Positions 25,287 through 35,600 of a DNA stretch of 64,000 bases are shown here, in pieces. Numbering within the stretch: position 1 is the stretch's first letter; every line of letters begins with the position of its first letter. Source of the DNA: Streptomyces griseus subsp. griseus (lineage in GTDB: Bacteria; Actinomycetota; Actinomycetes; Streptomycetales; Streptomycetaceae). The notes under the pieces are model-generated. The model searched no databases, had not been told where the DNA came from, and saw only the letters and a list, made by a program, of their open reading frames with translations. The translations under genes and the position numbers were made by a program. The stretch spans positions 558,001 to 622,000 of the forward strand of contig NZ_JOJE01000001.1 in the NCBI RefSeq assembly GCF_000720255.1, written 5' to 3'.

Positions 25287-26336
25287 TCAGGACGATGTGT
25301 CGACCTTCACACGCGCCGCGATCGGAAGATGGTCGCTCCCCGTCTCCGGCAGCGTCCACGACGTCTCCGGCTCCATGTCCCTGACGAGGATCTGGTCGAT
25401 CCGCGCCATCGGGAACGACGCCGGCCAGCTGAAGCCGAACCCGCTGCCCGCCGCGCCCTGCGTGGAGCGCATCTGGGACGTGACGGCGTTGAGCGCGCGG
25501 TCGTTCATCGTGCCGTTGAGGTCGCCGAGCAGGACGGCCTTCTTCAGCGGCTCGTCGGCGATGGCCTCACCCAGCGCGTCGGCACTCTTGTCGCGCTGGC
25601 GGGCGGTGAACCCGGCCTCCATCTTCACGCGGACCGACGGCAGATGGGCGACGTACACCGCGACCTGCCCGGCCGGCGCGGTCACCGTGGCCCGCATGGC
25701 GCGCGTCCAGCCCAGCTTGATGTCGACCGGCCTGATGTCGGTCAGCGGGTACTTGCTCCACAGGCCGACGGTGCCCTGCACCGAGTGGTACTTGTACGTC
25801 GACGCCAGCGCCTTCTCGTACACCGGGACCGCCGACGTCGTCAGCTCCTCCAGGGCCAGTACGTCGGCGCCGGACGCGGCGACGTCCCGGGCGGTGCCGG
25901 ACGGGTCGGCGTTGTCGGCGTTGACGTTGTGCGTGGCCACCGTGAGGTCTCCGCCGCCGGCCGTCTTGTCGGTGAGCAGCCCGCCGAAGAGGTTCAGCCA
26001 CACGGCCACCGGCAGCACCGTCGCGAGCAGCGCGGTCGCGGACCTGCGGACCAGCGCGAGCAGCAGCAGCACCGGGACGAACAGCCCGAGCCAGGGCAGG
26101 AACGTCTCGATGAGACTGCCGAGGTTGCCGAAGCGGTTGGGGATGCGCGAGTGCAGCAGCATCACCAGGGCGAGCAGCACCGCGAGCGCGGCGACGACCA
26201 TCCCCCGGCGCCAGACGCGCCGGTCACCCCGCCAGCCGGCGAACAGACGGTGAGTCAGGCGCCGGAGCCGGGGTCCGTGGCGCTCGTCACCCGAGCCACC
26301 GCTGTCCGTCTCCGTCACGTACGCCTGCTGCGCCAT
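25287..26336 (-). CDS. membrane-anchored endonuclease/exonuclease/phosphatase-fold protein
   Basis: 349 residues. An N-terminal cytoplasmic tail is followed by three membrane helices (about 46-64, 76-95, 100-118) and an extracytoplasmic EEP catalytic domain. Its motifs are ATHNVN (Asn), ALEEL (Glu), VAHLPS (His), LLGDLNG (Asp-Asn) and the terminal GSDHLPI (Asp-His). The fold cleaves phosphodiesters; DNA, nucleotides or phospholipids are all possible. This layout is common in Streptomyces and its role is not established. Confidence 0.88.
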   Translation of the reverse strand: MAQQAYVTETDSGGSGDERHGPRLRRLTHRLFAGWRGDRRVWRRGMVVAALAVLLALVMLLHSRIPNRFGNLGSLIETFLPWLGLFVPVLLLLALVRRSATALLATVLPVAVWLNLFGGLLTDKTAGGGDLTVATHNVNADNADPSGTARDVAASGADVLALEELTTSAVPVYEKALASTYKYHSVQGTVGLWSKYPLTDIRPVDIKLGWTRAMRATVTAPAGQVAVYVAHLPSVRVKMEAGFTARQRDKSADALGEAIADEPLKKAVLLGDLNGTMNDRALNAVTSQMRSTQGAAGSGFGFSWPASFPMARIDQILVRDMEPETSWTLPETGSDHLPIAARVKVDTSS

Positions 26337-26539
26337 ACCGTCGCCTCACTGCCTGCCTGCACACCGTCTCCCCCCGTGCCTCTACGACCCTAGGGGATGA
26401 TCGGCTCCGTCCCCGCCGTCCCATGACGGCCGTACGGAAGTCCAAGACGAACGAGCCGGTGTTCGGGGTTCCGAACATGCCGGGCGAGGCGCCGTCTGTG
26501 ACGAAACACGCACACTGCGAGGGGCGGCCGCGGCCGTGG

Positions 26540-27163
26540 TCAGCGGGAACTGACGGGACGTAGCCCTTCGAGGAGCGTGTCGACGATCTGCTCCGGCAGT
26601 CCCTCCAGCAGGTCGGCCTCGGGGCGCAGGACGGTCCGCAGGAGCATCGGCCCGACAAAGATGTCGTTCAGCAGTTCGACGTCGACATCCGCGCGGAGTT
26701 CGCCGTTGCGCTGCCCTCGGCGCAGGACCTCGATCTGCATCCTGCGCCGCCGCTCGACGACGGTCGCGTGGTAGGCCGCCCAGATCTTCGGGCTGCTCTT
26801 CATCTGGGCGTACACACTGTGCAGCAGCGCCGAGGAGCGGGTCATCAGTCCACGCCGGCGCAGCTGCTCCAGGATCGCGACGAGGTCGTCGCGCAGGGAG
26901 GTGCCGGGCAGTTCGGGGTCGGGGGGCTCGGCCATGCGCACGACGTCGACGAAGAGTTCCTCCTTGCCGCTCCAACGGCGGTAGATGGTGGCCTTGCCGA
27001 CCCCGGCGGTGCGGGCGATGCGCTCGATGGAGAGATCGGCGAGTGGAACGCCTTCCTCCAGCAGCTTCATGACGCCCTCGACTATGGACCGTTCGACGGC
27101 CTCACTGCGGGGTCGGCCGCGCCCCGCGGTGGCAGGAGAGGCTTGGCTGCCGGCAAGGCTCAC
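26540..27163 (-). CDS. TetR-family repressor of the adjacent DHA2 pump
   Basis: 207 residues from GTG 27163 (AAGGGACGGA upstream); a GTG at 27193 is alternative. The HTH near residues 45-65 reads IERIARTAGVGKATIYRRW, and the TetR C-terminal ligand domain includes IFVGPMLLRTVLRPEAD. It lies 53 bases downstream of the DHA2 pump on the same strand. The operator at 28826-28854 in front of the pump is its likely target, giving drug-inducible autoregulation of the pair. Confidence 0.88.
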   Translation of the reverse strand: MSLAGSQASPATAGRGRPRSEAVERSIVEGVMKLLEEGVPLADLSIERIARTAGVGKATIYRRWSGKEELFVDVVRMAEPPDPELPGTSLRDDLVAILEQLRRRGLMTRSSALLHSVYAQMKSSPKIWAAYHATVVERRRRMQIEVLRRGQRNGELRADVDVELLNDIFVGPMLLRTVLRPEADLLEGLPEQIVDTLLEGLRPVSSR

Positions 27164-27216
27164 TTCGGTCCGTCCCTTCGGTCGACAGGCCACATTGTCC
27201 TATGCGGCCGGCCCGG

Positions 27217-28806
27217 CTATTCCGGTGTGGCCACCAAGCGGGGCTCGTCCCTGCCCTGCTGAGGCTCCGTCGGCCTGCCCGGCAGGAACAGCGCGACCAC
27301 CACCGCTCCGACGACCGCCACCGCGACCCCGCCCAGCGCGGTGACGTGCATCGCGTGCAGGAAGGCGTCGTTGGCGGGGTCGACCAGGGCTTGGCCCCGC
27401 GGTCCCAGCTTCTCGGCGACACCGAGCGTGGCCTCGATGGACTCGCCGGCCGTCTCCCTGAGGCCCGGCGGCAGCGCCCCGAGCTTGTCCTCGATGCCCG
27501 AGCGGTACGCCGTGGACAGCACCGAGCCGAGGACGGCGATGCCGAGGGCGCCGCCGACCTGGCGGAAGGTGTTGCTGAGCGCGGAGGCGGAGCCGGCCTT
27601 CTCACGGGGCAGCGCCTGCATGATGACGACGCTGGTCGGGGTCATGATGTGGGCCATCCCGGCGCCCATGAGGAAGAAGACGACCTCCAGGATCCAGATG
27701 GGGGTGTCCGCCTCGAACGTGGCGAACGCGCCGAGCGTCGCGGCGATCAGGAGCAGCCCGCCGGTGGTGGTGGCCTTGTTGCCGAAGCGGTCCACGACGA
27801 GCCGGGCGCGCGGCGCGAAGATCATCTGGGCTGCGGCCAGGGGCAGCATCAGCAGACCGGACTGGAGCGCCGAGTAGCCGCGCACGCTCTGGGTGTAGAA
27901 GACGGAGAAGAAGGTCACGCCCATCAGCGCGAAGAAGACCAGGGCGATGGCGGCCATCGCGGCGGAGAAGACCTTGTTCTTGAAGTACGTGACGTCGAGG
28001 GACGGATGGTCGCTGCGCTTCTCGAACACGATGAAGGCGGCGAGGACGACCAGACCGGCGACGATCGTCGACAGCACGGTGGCGTCCGTGAAGTCGGCCA
28101 GCTCACCGCCCTTGATGATGCCGTAGACCAGCAGGACCAGGCCGACCACGGACAGGACGACGCCCACGGGGTCGACGCGGCCGGGCCTGGGGTCGCGGGA
28201 ATCGGGCACCAGCCACACCATCAGCGCGATGGCGAGGATCACGATCGGCACGTTGATGAGGAAGACGGAGCCCCACCAGAAGTGGTCGAGGAGGAGGCCG
28301 CCGGTGATCGGTCCGATCGCGATGGCGAGGCCGACACCGCCCGCCCAGATGCCGATGGCCTTGGGCTGCTCCTCGCGCTCGAAGACGTTCATCAGCACGG
28401 CGAGGGTCGCGGGCATGACGAACGCGGCGCCGAGGGCCATCAGCGCGCGGAAGGCGATGAGCTGCGCGGGTGAGCCGGACTCGGCCGCCAGCGCGGAGCC
28501 GACGCCGAACACGGCGAGGCCGCCGAGCAGCACCTTCTTGCGGCCGACGCGGTCACCGAGGAGGCCGGCGGTGAACAGCAGTCCGGCGAAGACCAGGGTG
28601 TAGGAATTGATCGCCCACTCCAGCTCGCTCTGGGTCGCGCCCAGACCGGTCGGGGCGGGGGTGGAGATCGTCTTGATGGCGACGTTCAGGATCGAGTTGT
28701 CCAGCACCACGATCAGCAGGCTCAGCATCAGCACGCCGAGAATCGCCCAGCGGCGCCGGTGCACGGCCTCCGGTATCCGAGGAGCGGGGGCGGCAGGAGT
28801 AGTCAT
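27217..28806 (-). CDS. MFS drug exporter, DHA2 (EmrB/QacA) family
   Basis: 529 residues with 14 predicted helices. Motif [15 protein letters not shown] (residues 25-40) and [24 protein letters not shown] are DHA2 signatures, as is [18 protein letters not shown] in helix 5. It exports lipophilic cations or antibiotics by proton antiport. ATG 28806 is preferred over GTG 28815. It forms an operon with the TetR gene behind it and is controlled by a 29-bp perfect dyad 20 bases before the start. Confidence 0.92.
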   Translation of the reverse strand: MTTPAAPAPRIPEAVHRRRWAILGVLMLSLLIVVLDNSILNVAIKTISTPAPTGLGATQSELEWAINSYTLVFAGLLFTAGLLGDRVGRKKVLLGGLAVFGVGSALAAESGSPAQLIAFRALMALGAAFVMPATLAVLMNVFEREEQPKAIGIWAGGVGLAIAIGPITGGLLLDHFWWGSVFLINVPIVILAIALMVWLVPDSRDPRPGRVDPVGVVLSVVGLVLLVYGIIKGGELADFTDATVLSTIVAGLVVLAAFIVFEKRSDHPSLDVTYFKNKVFSAAMAAIALVFFALMGVTFFSVFYTQSVRGYSALQSGLLMLPLAAAQMIFAPRARLVVDRFGNKATTTGGLLLIAATLGAFATFEADTPIWILEVVFFLMGAGMAHIMTPTSVVIMQALPREKAGSASALSNTFRQVGGALGIAVLGSVLSTAYRSGIEDKLGALPPGLRETAGESIEATLGVAEKLGPRGQALVDPANDAFLHAMHVTALGGVAVAVVGAVVVALFLPGRPTEPQQGRDEPRLVATPE

Positions 28807-28825
28807 GCGGTTCACCCTAGGCGAT

Positions 28826-28854
28826 TTCCGATACGAGACCGTCTCGTATCGGAA
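28826..28854. promoter_or_regulatory. TetR operator, 14-1-14 perfect inverted repeat
   Basis: TTCCGATACGAGAC, one C, then GTCTCGTATCGGAA. The dyad lies immediately before the DHA2 pump gene and within probable promoter distance. Its GATACGAGAC arms resemble the palindrome at 48023 in front of a second TetR pair. Confidence 0.88.
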
Positions 28855-28997
28855 TCCTTTACCGAGGCCTTACGTGAGCCACCTCGAAGGGCGGAACTCA
28901 CAAGGGGTGCCCTAGCCGTCCGTGGCACGAGGTGCCACCATGGAGGTGGTCCGGGGACGCCGTCAGGGCGCCTCGAGATGACGAAGGAGCCGTTGCC

Positions 28998-29864
28998 ATG
29001 ACGCAGCTTTCGGCTGCCCAGCACAAGCCCTCCGACGGCAGCAAGGCGCTGTACGGGGGCAAGGGCACCCGTCGCATCACCGTCCGCGACATCACCGCCG
29101 CCAAGGAGCGCGGCGAGAAGTGGCCCATGCTCACCGCCTACGACGCGATGACCGCGTCCGTCTTCGACGAGGCCGGCATCCCGGTCATGCTCGTCGGCGA
29201 CTCGGCGGGCAACTGTCACCTGGGGTACGAGTCCACCGTGCCCGTCACGCTCGACGAGATGACCATGCTGTCCGCCGCGGTCGTACGGGGCACCAGCCGT
29301 GCCCTGATCGTCGGCGACCTGCCCTTCGGCTCGTACCAGGAGGGCCCGGTGCAGGCGCTGCGCTCGGCGACGCGCCTGGTGAAGGAGGCGGGCGTCGGCG
29401 CGGTCAAGCTGGAGGGCGGCGAGCGCTCGCACCGGCAGATCGAGCTCCTGGTGGAGTCCGGCATCCCGGTCATGGCGCACATCGGCCTCACCCCGCAGTC
29501 CGTCAACGCGATGGGCTACCGCGTCCAGGGCCGCGGCGAGGAGGCGGCCCAGCAGCTGCTGCGCGACGCCAAGGCCGTGCAGGACGCCGGCGCGTTCGCG
29601 GTGGTCCTGGAGCTGGTCCCGGCCGAGCTCGCGGCCGAGGTGACCCGCGTACTGCACATCCCGACCGTCGGCATCGGCGCGGGCGCCGAGACCGACGCGC
29701 AGGTCCTGGTGTGGACCGACATGCTCGGTCTGACCGGGGGCCGGGTGCCGAAGTTCGTCAAGAAGTACGCCGACCTGCGCGAGGTCATGGGCAACGCGGC
29801 CAAGGCCTTCGCGGAGGACGTCGTCGGCGGAACGTTCCCGCTGGAGGAGCACTCCGTCCACTGA
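28998..29864 (+). CDS. panB: 3-methyl-2-oxobutanoate hydroxymethyltransferase
   Basis: First committed step of pantothenate synthesis: ketoisovalerate plus methylene-tetrahydrofolate gives ketopantoate. 288 residues with TIM-barrel PanB signatures: MLTAYDAMTASVFDEAGIP, MLVGDSAGNCHLGYEST with the metal Asp, GAVKLEGGE, PVMAHIGLTPQS and PTVGIGAGAETDAQVLVWTDMLG. GAAGGAG precedes ATG 28998. It stands alone, since panC and panD are not nearby, and is closed by a terminator. Confidence 0.97.
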   Translation: MTQLSAAQHKPSDGSKALYGGKGTRRITVRDITAAKERGEKWPMLTAYDAMTASVFDEAGIPVMLVGDSAGNCHLGYESTVPVTLDEMTMLSAAVVRGTSRALIVGDLPFGSYQEGPVQALRSATRLVKEAGVGAVKLEGGERSHRQIELLVESGIPVMAHIGLTPQSVNAMGYRVQGRGEEAAQQLLRDAKAVQDAGAFAVVLELVPAELAAEVTRVLHIPTVGIGAGAETDAQVLVWTDMLGLTGGRVPKFVKKYADLREVMGNAAKAFAEDVVGGTFPLEEHSVH

Positions 29865-29883
29865 GCCACCGCCCGCACCGAGG

Positions 29884-29916
29884 CAGCCCCGCCGATTTCC
29901 CCCGTCGGCGGGGCTG
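29884..29916 (+). terminator. panB terminator
   Basis: CAGCCCCGCCGA (29884-29895) pairs with TCGGCGGGGCTG (29905-29916), nine-base loop, followed by the T-containing GTCGTCTTG. It lies 20 bases after the panB stop. Confidence 0.85.
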
Positions 29917-29978
29917 TCGTCTTGTGTGCCGGGCGCCCTCCGACCGGACCCGGGCGGCCGGCCGGAGGGCGGTACAGG

Positions 29979-30536
29979 TCAGTTGCCGCCGGCGGCCTTG
30001 AACATGTACTGCTCGGCCTTGGTCTTGCTGGCGTTCCAGTACGAGACCACCGGGTTGTCGTCGATGTTCACGAACCCGCCGGGCATCGGAACCTCGATGG
30101 GCAGGCTGTCCGGGTCCTCGTTGGGCACGCGGCCCTGGAGGCTGACGGACATCGACTTCACCGCGTCGGTCGGTGCGTCGACCCGGAAGAGGAGCATGCC
30201 GGCGTACGCCTTCTTCCCCGGGGCGATCGTCACGTCCTTCATCGCGGACTCCAGCGGGCCGGCCCAGCCGTCGCGGTCGGGGAAGATGATGAGCGGATAG
30301 CGGAAGAGCGTGCACGCCCTGTTGCCGGTGTTGGTGGCCGTCAGGAGCATGTGCTGGGCCGAGTCGTGCGGGTAGAGCGTCGTGGTGAGCTTGGTGTTCG
30401 CCTCAGTGCAGGCGACGGTGGGCGTTTTGACGGTGTGCGTACCGCCGTTCGGGCTGAAGGCCGTGGTCGACAGGACGGCGGCGACGACGGCGGCCCCGGA
30501 TGTGTACGTCTTCCATTTGTTGCGGGCAGTGCCCAT
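29979..30536 (-). CDS. DUF4232-type secreted protein
   Basis: 185 residues from ATG 30536 with GGGGGA upstream. A Sec-type signal segment (WKTYTSGAAVVAAVLSTTAFS) leads to an extracellular beta-rich domain resembling DUF4232: VACTEANTKLTTTLYP, MLLTATNTGNRACTLFRYP with paired cysteines, and a C-terminal NPVVSYWNASKTKAEQYMF. There is no lipobox Cys, so it is probably released. Its codon use is slightly more relaxed than its neighbours. It is divergent from the ABC exporter genes across 220 bases. Confidence 0.75.
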   Translation of the reverse strand: MGTARNKWKTYTSGAAVVAAVLSTTAFSPNGGTHTVKTPTVACTEANTKLTTTLYPHDSAQHMLLTATNTGNRACTLFRYPLIIFPDRDGWAGPLESAMKDVTIAPGKKAYAGMLLFRVDAPTDAVKSMSVSLQGRVPNEDPDSLPIEVPMPGGFVNIDDNPVVSYWNASKTKAEQYMFKAAGGN

Positions 30537-30758
30537 GGTGATCCCCCAAAGTGCGTCCATCTGAGTCAGCTGGTCGGGCCGACAACCCAAGTGATGTGCG
30601 GGAAGGGAGACTTGGCTCCCTCCCCGGGAGACCGTTACAAAGCGCGGACAGAGCTGGGATCAGCGGTTCGCTCGGTTGTCGGTGGGCTGTCGGTCGGAGT
30701 GGGCGCCTGTAGGTGATCTGTAGGCCGTCTGTCGGTGGCGGCTGACACCGTCCTTCTC

Positions 30759-31778
30759 ATGACGCGAATCGACAACGAACTCCGCGGAGTGGCCGTCACC
30801 GTGCGGGGGCTGGTCAAGCACTACGGCGAGACCAAGGCACTGGACGGCGTGGATCTGGACGTACGGGAGGGCACCGTGATGGGGGTGCTCGGCCCCAACG
30901 GGGCCGGCAAGACCACCCTCGTCCGCATCCTCTCCACCCTCCTCTCCCCAAACGCCGGACAGGCGACCGTCGCCGGCTACGACGTCGTACGGCAGCCCCG
31001 GCAGCTGCGCAGGGTGATCGGGCTGACCGGGCAGTACGCCTCGGTGGACGAGAAGCTCCCGGGCTGGGAAAACCTCTACATGATCGGCCGGCTGCTCGAC
31101 CTGTCCCGCAGGGACGCCCGGGCCCGCGCCGACGAGCTGCTGGAGCGGTTCTCGCTGACGGAGGCCGCGAAGCGGCCGGCGGCGACCTACTCCGGCGGTA
31201 TGCGGCGGCGGCTGGACCTCGCGGCCTCCATGATCGGCCGGCCGGCCGTGCTCTTCCTGGACGAGCCCACCACCGGCCTCGACCCGCGCACCCGCAACGA
31301 GGTGTGGGACGAGGTGAAGGCCATGGTCGGGGACGGTGTGACCGTCCTGCTGACCACCCAGTACATGGAGGAGGCCGAGCAGCTCGCCTCCGAGCTGACC
31401 GTCGTCGACCGCGGCCGGGTCGTGGCGACCGGCGCCATCCACGAGCTGAAGGCGAAGGTCGGCGGACGCAGCCTGCGCATCCGCCCGTCCGACCCGCTGC
31501 GGCTGCGCCCGCTGGCCCGCGCGCTGGACGACCTCGGCATCACCGGGCTCGCCACGACCACGGTGGACACCGCCTCCGGGACCCTCCTGGTCCCCGTCCT
31601 CAGTGACGACCAGCTCACCGCCGTGGTCGGCGCGGTCACCGCGCACGGCACCACCATCGCCTCCATCACCACCGAACTGCCCAGCCTGGACGAGGTGTTC
31701 CTGTCCCTCACCGGCCACCGCGCCAGTGCCCCGCAGGACACCGCCCCCGCCGAGACCCGCGAGGAGGTCGCCGTATGA
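30759..31778 (+). CDS. ABC exporter ATP-binding protein, DrrA-like
   Basis: 339 residues. Walker A GPNGAGKTTLVRIL (about residue 47), Q-loop region TGQYASVDEKLPGWENL, signature YSGGMRRRLDLA, and Walker B AVLFLDEPTTGLDPRTRN followed by the H-loop replaced by TTQYMEEAEQLA as in DrrA. The C-terminal extension (230-339) with LRPLARALDDLG and ELPSLDEVFLSLTGH is the DrrA-specific domain. It pairs with the permease that starts four bases before its stop. ATG 30759 is used; a GTG at 30735 is alternative. The spacer before it is rich in CTGTCGGTGG/CTGTAGG repeats. Confidence 0.92.
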   Translation: MTRIDNELRGVAVTVRGLVKHYGETKALDGVDLDVREGTVMGVLGPNGAGKTTLVRILSTLLSPNAGQATVAGYDVVRQPRQLRRVIGLTGQYASVDEKLPGWENLYMIGRLLDLSRRDARARADELLERFSLTEAAKRPAATYSGGMRRRLDLAASMIGRPAVLFLDEPTTGLDPRTRNEVWDEVKAMVGDGVTVLLTTQYMEEAEQLASELTVVDRGRVVATGAIHELKAKVGGRSLRIRPSDPLRLRPLARALDDLGITGLATTTVDTASGTLLVPVLSDDQLTAVVGAVTAHGTTIASITTELPSLDEVFLSLTGHRASAPQDTAPAETREEVAV

Positions 31779-32599
31779 GCGCCGCCACTCTCACCGCCCC
31801 CGATCTCAAGATGGACGACGCCCGGATCCCGCTCCGCTCCCACCTGCGGCACACCGGCGCACTCGTTCGCCGCAACCTGCTGTGGATCCGGCAGGACCCG
31901 GAGTCGATGTTCGACGCGGTCTTCATGCCGATCATCTTCACGCTGCTGTTCGTGTACGTCTTCGGCGGCTCGATCGGGCAGTCCCTCGGCGGCGGTCAGG
32001 ACGCGTACGTGCAGTACATGGTGCCCGGCATGCTGGCCATGATGGGCATGAACATCTCCCAGGGCGTCGGCACCGGCTTCAACGAGGACTTCCAGAAGGG
32101 GGTCATGGACCGCTTCCGGTCGCTGCCGATCGGCCGCGGCTCCGTGCTGGTCGCCAAGATCGTGGTGGAGCTGATGCGGATGCTCGTCGCGACGACGATC
32201 GTGGTGATCGTCGGCGTCCTGGTCGGCTTCGACATCACGAACTGGGGCGGTCTGCTCGGCGCCGTGGGACTGTCCGTGGTGTTCGGCTCGGCGCTGATGT
32301 GGGTGTTCCTCACGCTCGGCGTGACGATGAAGAACGCGCAGTCCGTGCAGGCGATGGGCTTCCTGGTGCTGATGCCGCTCCAGTTCGGCTCGTCCATCTT
32401 CGCGCCGACCGGCTCGATGCCCGGCTGGCTGCAGCACTTCACCGACTACAACCCGCTGTCCTCGCTGGCCGACGCGGCCCGCGGCCTGATGGTGGGCGGC
32501 CCGGTCGCGCACGACCTGTGGGTGACGCTGGGCTGGTCGGCGCTGCTCACGCTGGTGATGGCGCCGATCTCGATCCACAAATTCCGGACGAAGAACTGA
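31775..32599 (+). CDS. ABC-2 type permease, DrrB-like
   Basis: 274 residues, six hydrophobic segments, ABC-2 type. The N-terminal LVRRNLLWIRQDPESMFDAVFMPIIFTLLFVYVFGG and the C-terminal segment with YNPLSSLADAARGLMVGG are typical of daunorubicin-resistance-type exporters. Its ATG overlaps the upstream stop (ATGA), indicating coupled synthesis with the ATPase. Together they probably export a hydrophobic drug or lipid. The stop codon is the first base pair region of a shared terminator. Confidence 0.92.
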   Translation: MSAATLTAPDLKMDDARIPLRSHLRHTGALVRRNLLWIRQDPESMFDAVFMPIIFTLLFVYVFGGSIGQSLGGGQDAYVQYMVPGMLAMMGMNISQGVGTGFNEDFQKGVMDRFRSLPIGRGSVLVAKIVVELMRMLVATTIVVIVGVLVGFDITNWGGLLGAVGLSVVFGSALMWVFLTLGVTMKNAQSVQAMGFLVLMPLQFGSSIFAPTGSMPGWLQHFTDYNPLSSLADAARGLMVGGPVAHDLWVTLGWSALLTLVMAPISIHKFRTKN

Positions 32600-32631
32600 C
32601 CGGCGGGCGCGGATGCTCCCCGCCCGCCGGT
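32599..32631. terminator. shared bidirectional terminator
   Basis: ACCGGCGGGCG (32599-32609) and CGCCCGCCGGT (32621-32631) form an 11-bp perfect stem. Its left edge touches the stop of the permease gene, and its right edge is the stop of the convergent SARP gene. Confidence 0.8.
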
Positions 32632-35600
32632 CACACCAGGGCGGCGGCCTCCTGGAAGGAGAGGCCGCCGCCCTCGGCGTACGCGGCCTCGTACGCCGCG
32701 TCGCCGAGCATCGTCCGGGCCCGCCGCACGGCCCGCTCGTGCGTCTCGCGTTCCAGGCGTGAGCGGACGTGCCCGGGCGGCAGCAGCGCCTCGGCGGCGC
32801 CGAGGCAGCGGGCGGCGTCGGCGGCACGGCTGCCGCCGTCGGCGTCGGCCAGGGCGATCGCCGCGATGATCAGGTACGCGGCGGGCATGTGCGGGGCGAC
32901 GGCCTGGGCGAGCGCGTCGTCGGCCTTCTCCAGAGCCCGCCGGGTGAAGCGCAGGCACTCCTCGTACCGCCCGTCGACCGCCTCCAGCCAGGCCTCCGCG
33001 CCCAGGATGAGGGCGTCGAAGATGATGAACTGGGCGATGCCGAACTCCTCGCGCAGCAGCCGCAGATGCTCACGCGCTTCGACCGTGCGGCCGGTCATGC
33101 AGAGCCACCCGACCAGGAAGAGCCGGGCGGCGGGCATGGCCTCGTTGACGGTGTGCCGTTTCTCGGCGATCACCTCGCGCAGGAGGCGCTCGCCGCGCTC
33201 GGTCCGGCCGGCCTCCAGCAGCGCGCCGCCGAGACGGGCCCTGAGCACCGCCACCTGGGCGCGGGCGCCGAGCCGTTCGGCCTGTTCCACGGCCGCCTCG
33301 TAATCGGCGGCGGCCGCCAGGTACGCGCCCCGGCGCTCTTGCGCCTCGCCGCGCGCGGAGAGGGACTCGGCCACACCCCAGGCGTCTCCCAGACGGCGGA
33401 AGATCTCCAGCGACTCGTCGGCGTCACGGGCCGCGTCGCCGGCCCAGTCGGTGCGGTTGGCCATGATGTTGGCACGCATCTGCAGGGCCCCGCCGAGTTC
33501 CCACTCGAACCCGGGCGTCTCACGGCAGGTGCGGATGTTGGCGTCGATGATCGCGCGCAGCCGCTCGATGTCGCCGGTGAGCAGCGCGGCGAAGAACCAC
33601 AGCATGCCCGGGGTGCGGCAGGTCTGCGGGAACCCGGGTTCGTAGACCTCGCGGATGGCCTGCAACTTGGCCTGCGCCTCAGGGGTCTGCCAGGCGTCCA
33701 GCTCGGTGTCCATGCAGGCGAGATGGGCGAGGTGGACCCCGCGTCGGGCCTCCTGGAGCAGCTCGCCCCGCAACGGGGGCGGCACGTCGGTGCAGCGCTC
33801 CCAGACGGGTGCGGCACGGCGCACCGGGACCCCGAACGGATCGGGGCCGAGCGCCATCACCTCACAGCACCAGGTGCGGGCCTCGATGCGCAGATCGCGC
33901 ATCTGCCAGTACCAGACCAGGGAGAGGACGAGGCAGAGGCCCTCCTGCTCGTCGCGCGCGGCGACGGCGTGGCGCAGGGCCGTGCGCACGTTCTCGTACT
34001 CGAGCTCCAGACGGGCGATGGCAGTCCGCTGGCGCGGTCCGCGCAGCAACGGGTCGGTCGTGCGGGCGAGTTCGCGGTAGTACGTCAGATGCGCGCGCTC
34101 GGCCGGGGTCCGCTGCCCGGCCTCGTCGAGCCGCTCGCCGGCGTACTCGGCGACGGTTTCGAGGAGCCGGTAGCGCATGGTGCCGTCGGCCGCCGGCGCG
34201 GCCACGACGAGGGACTTGTCGACGAGCGAGCCCAGCGCGTCGAGCGCGACCGGCCCGCACACCGCCTCCGCGGCGGCGAGGTCGCAGCCGCCCGCGAACA
34301 CCGACAGGCGCCGCAGTACGTCCCGTTCGTCCTCGTCGAGCAGGTCCCACGACCAGTCGACGACCGCGCGCAGGGTCTGCTGGCGGGGCAGTACCGTGCG
34401 GCTGCCGGAGGTGAGGAGCCGGAAGCGGTCGTCGAGCCGGTCCGCTATCTGACGTGGCGTGAGCATCCGGAGCCGGGCGGCCGCGAGCTCGATGCCGAGG
34501 GGCAGCCCGTCGAGGCGCCGGCAGATCTCCGCACACGCCTCGGGGTCGTCCGCGACACGGAAGCCGGGCTGTGCGGAGGCCCCGCGCTCGGCGAGCAGCC
34601 GCAGGGCGATCGGCTCGGGCAGCGGCTCCACGGGTCTGAGCAACTCCCCTGGTACGCCCAGGGGTTCACGGCTGGTGGCCAGCACCGTCAGTTCCGGGCA
34701 CCGGGCCAGCAGCTCCTCCACGAGGCGTGCGGCCGCGTCGACGACATGCTCGCAGTTGTCGAGGACGAGGATCATGCGGCGCCTGGCGCAGTGCTCGACG
34801 AGGCGTTCCACGGGGTCGTCGTAGCGGTCGGGTGCGGCGGCCCGCATGCCCTCGGCGCCCGCGCCGTGCAGCACCGTCTCGCGGGCGCCGATCGCGGTGA
34901 GTACGGCCTCCGGCACGGCGGCCGGGTCCTCGACGGGCGCGAGCTCGGCCAGCCACACCCCGTCCCGTGCCGCGTCCCGCACGGTCTCGGCCGCCTCCTG
35001 CGACAACCGCGTCTTCCCGGCCCCACCGGGCCCGAGCAGCGTGACGAGCCGGGTGGCGGTGATGTCACCCCGGATCGCCTCGATGTCGGCCTCCCGCCCG
35101 ACGAAGGAGGTGAGACGGGCACGGAGGTTGCCCGGGGGCGCGGGTGGGGGCTGGGTGAGATGGAGGTCGGGGGCGGTGGCCCGGGCTGCGGGAGACGCGC
35201 CGGGAGACTCCGGGACGTGCTCCGCAGGGCTCAGCAACTCGCCGTGCAGGGCTCGCAGTTCCGGGCCGGGGTCGGAGCCGAGGCGGTCCGCGAGGAGCCG
35301 GCGTACGTGCTCGTAGGCGGCCAGGGCCTCCGCCGTGCGGCCCGCGGCGCGCAGGGAGCGCAGGCGGAGGGCCTGGAGGGGCTCGTCGAGGGGGTGGGCG
35401 TCGCAGAGGGCCGTGAGTTCGGGGAGGGACTGTTCCGCCTGGCCGAGCGCGAGCGCGGCGGTGTGGCGGGCGCGGAGCGCGTCGAGGCGCCGGGCCTCCC
35501 AGCGGGCCGCCTCCGCCGTACGGTCGGGCAGGTCGGCGAGGGCCGGCCCCTGCCACAGGCCGAGCGCGTCGTCGAGGATGACGGCGGCCTTCCCGGGGTC

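Noticed and set aside
30661..30758. CTGTCGGTGG/CTGTAGG repeats before the ABC exporter
   Set aside because: They are irregular in length and spacing, so I could not define an operator or a tandem array.
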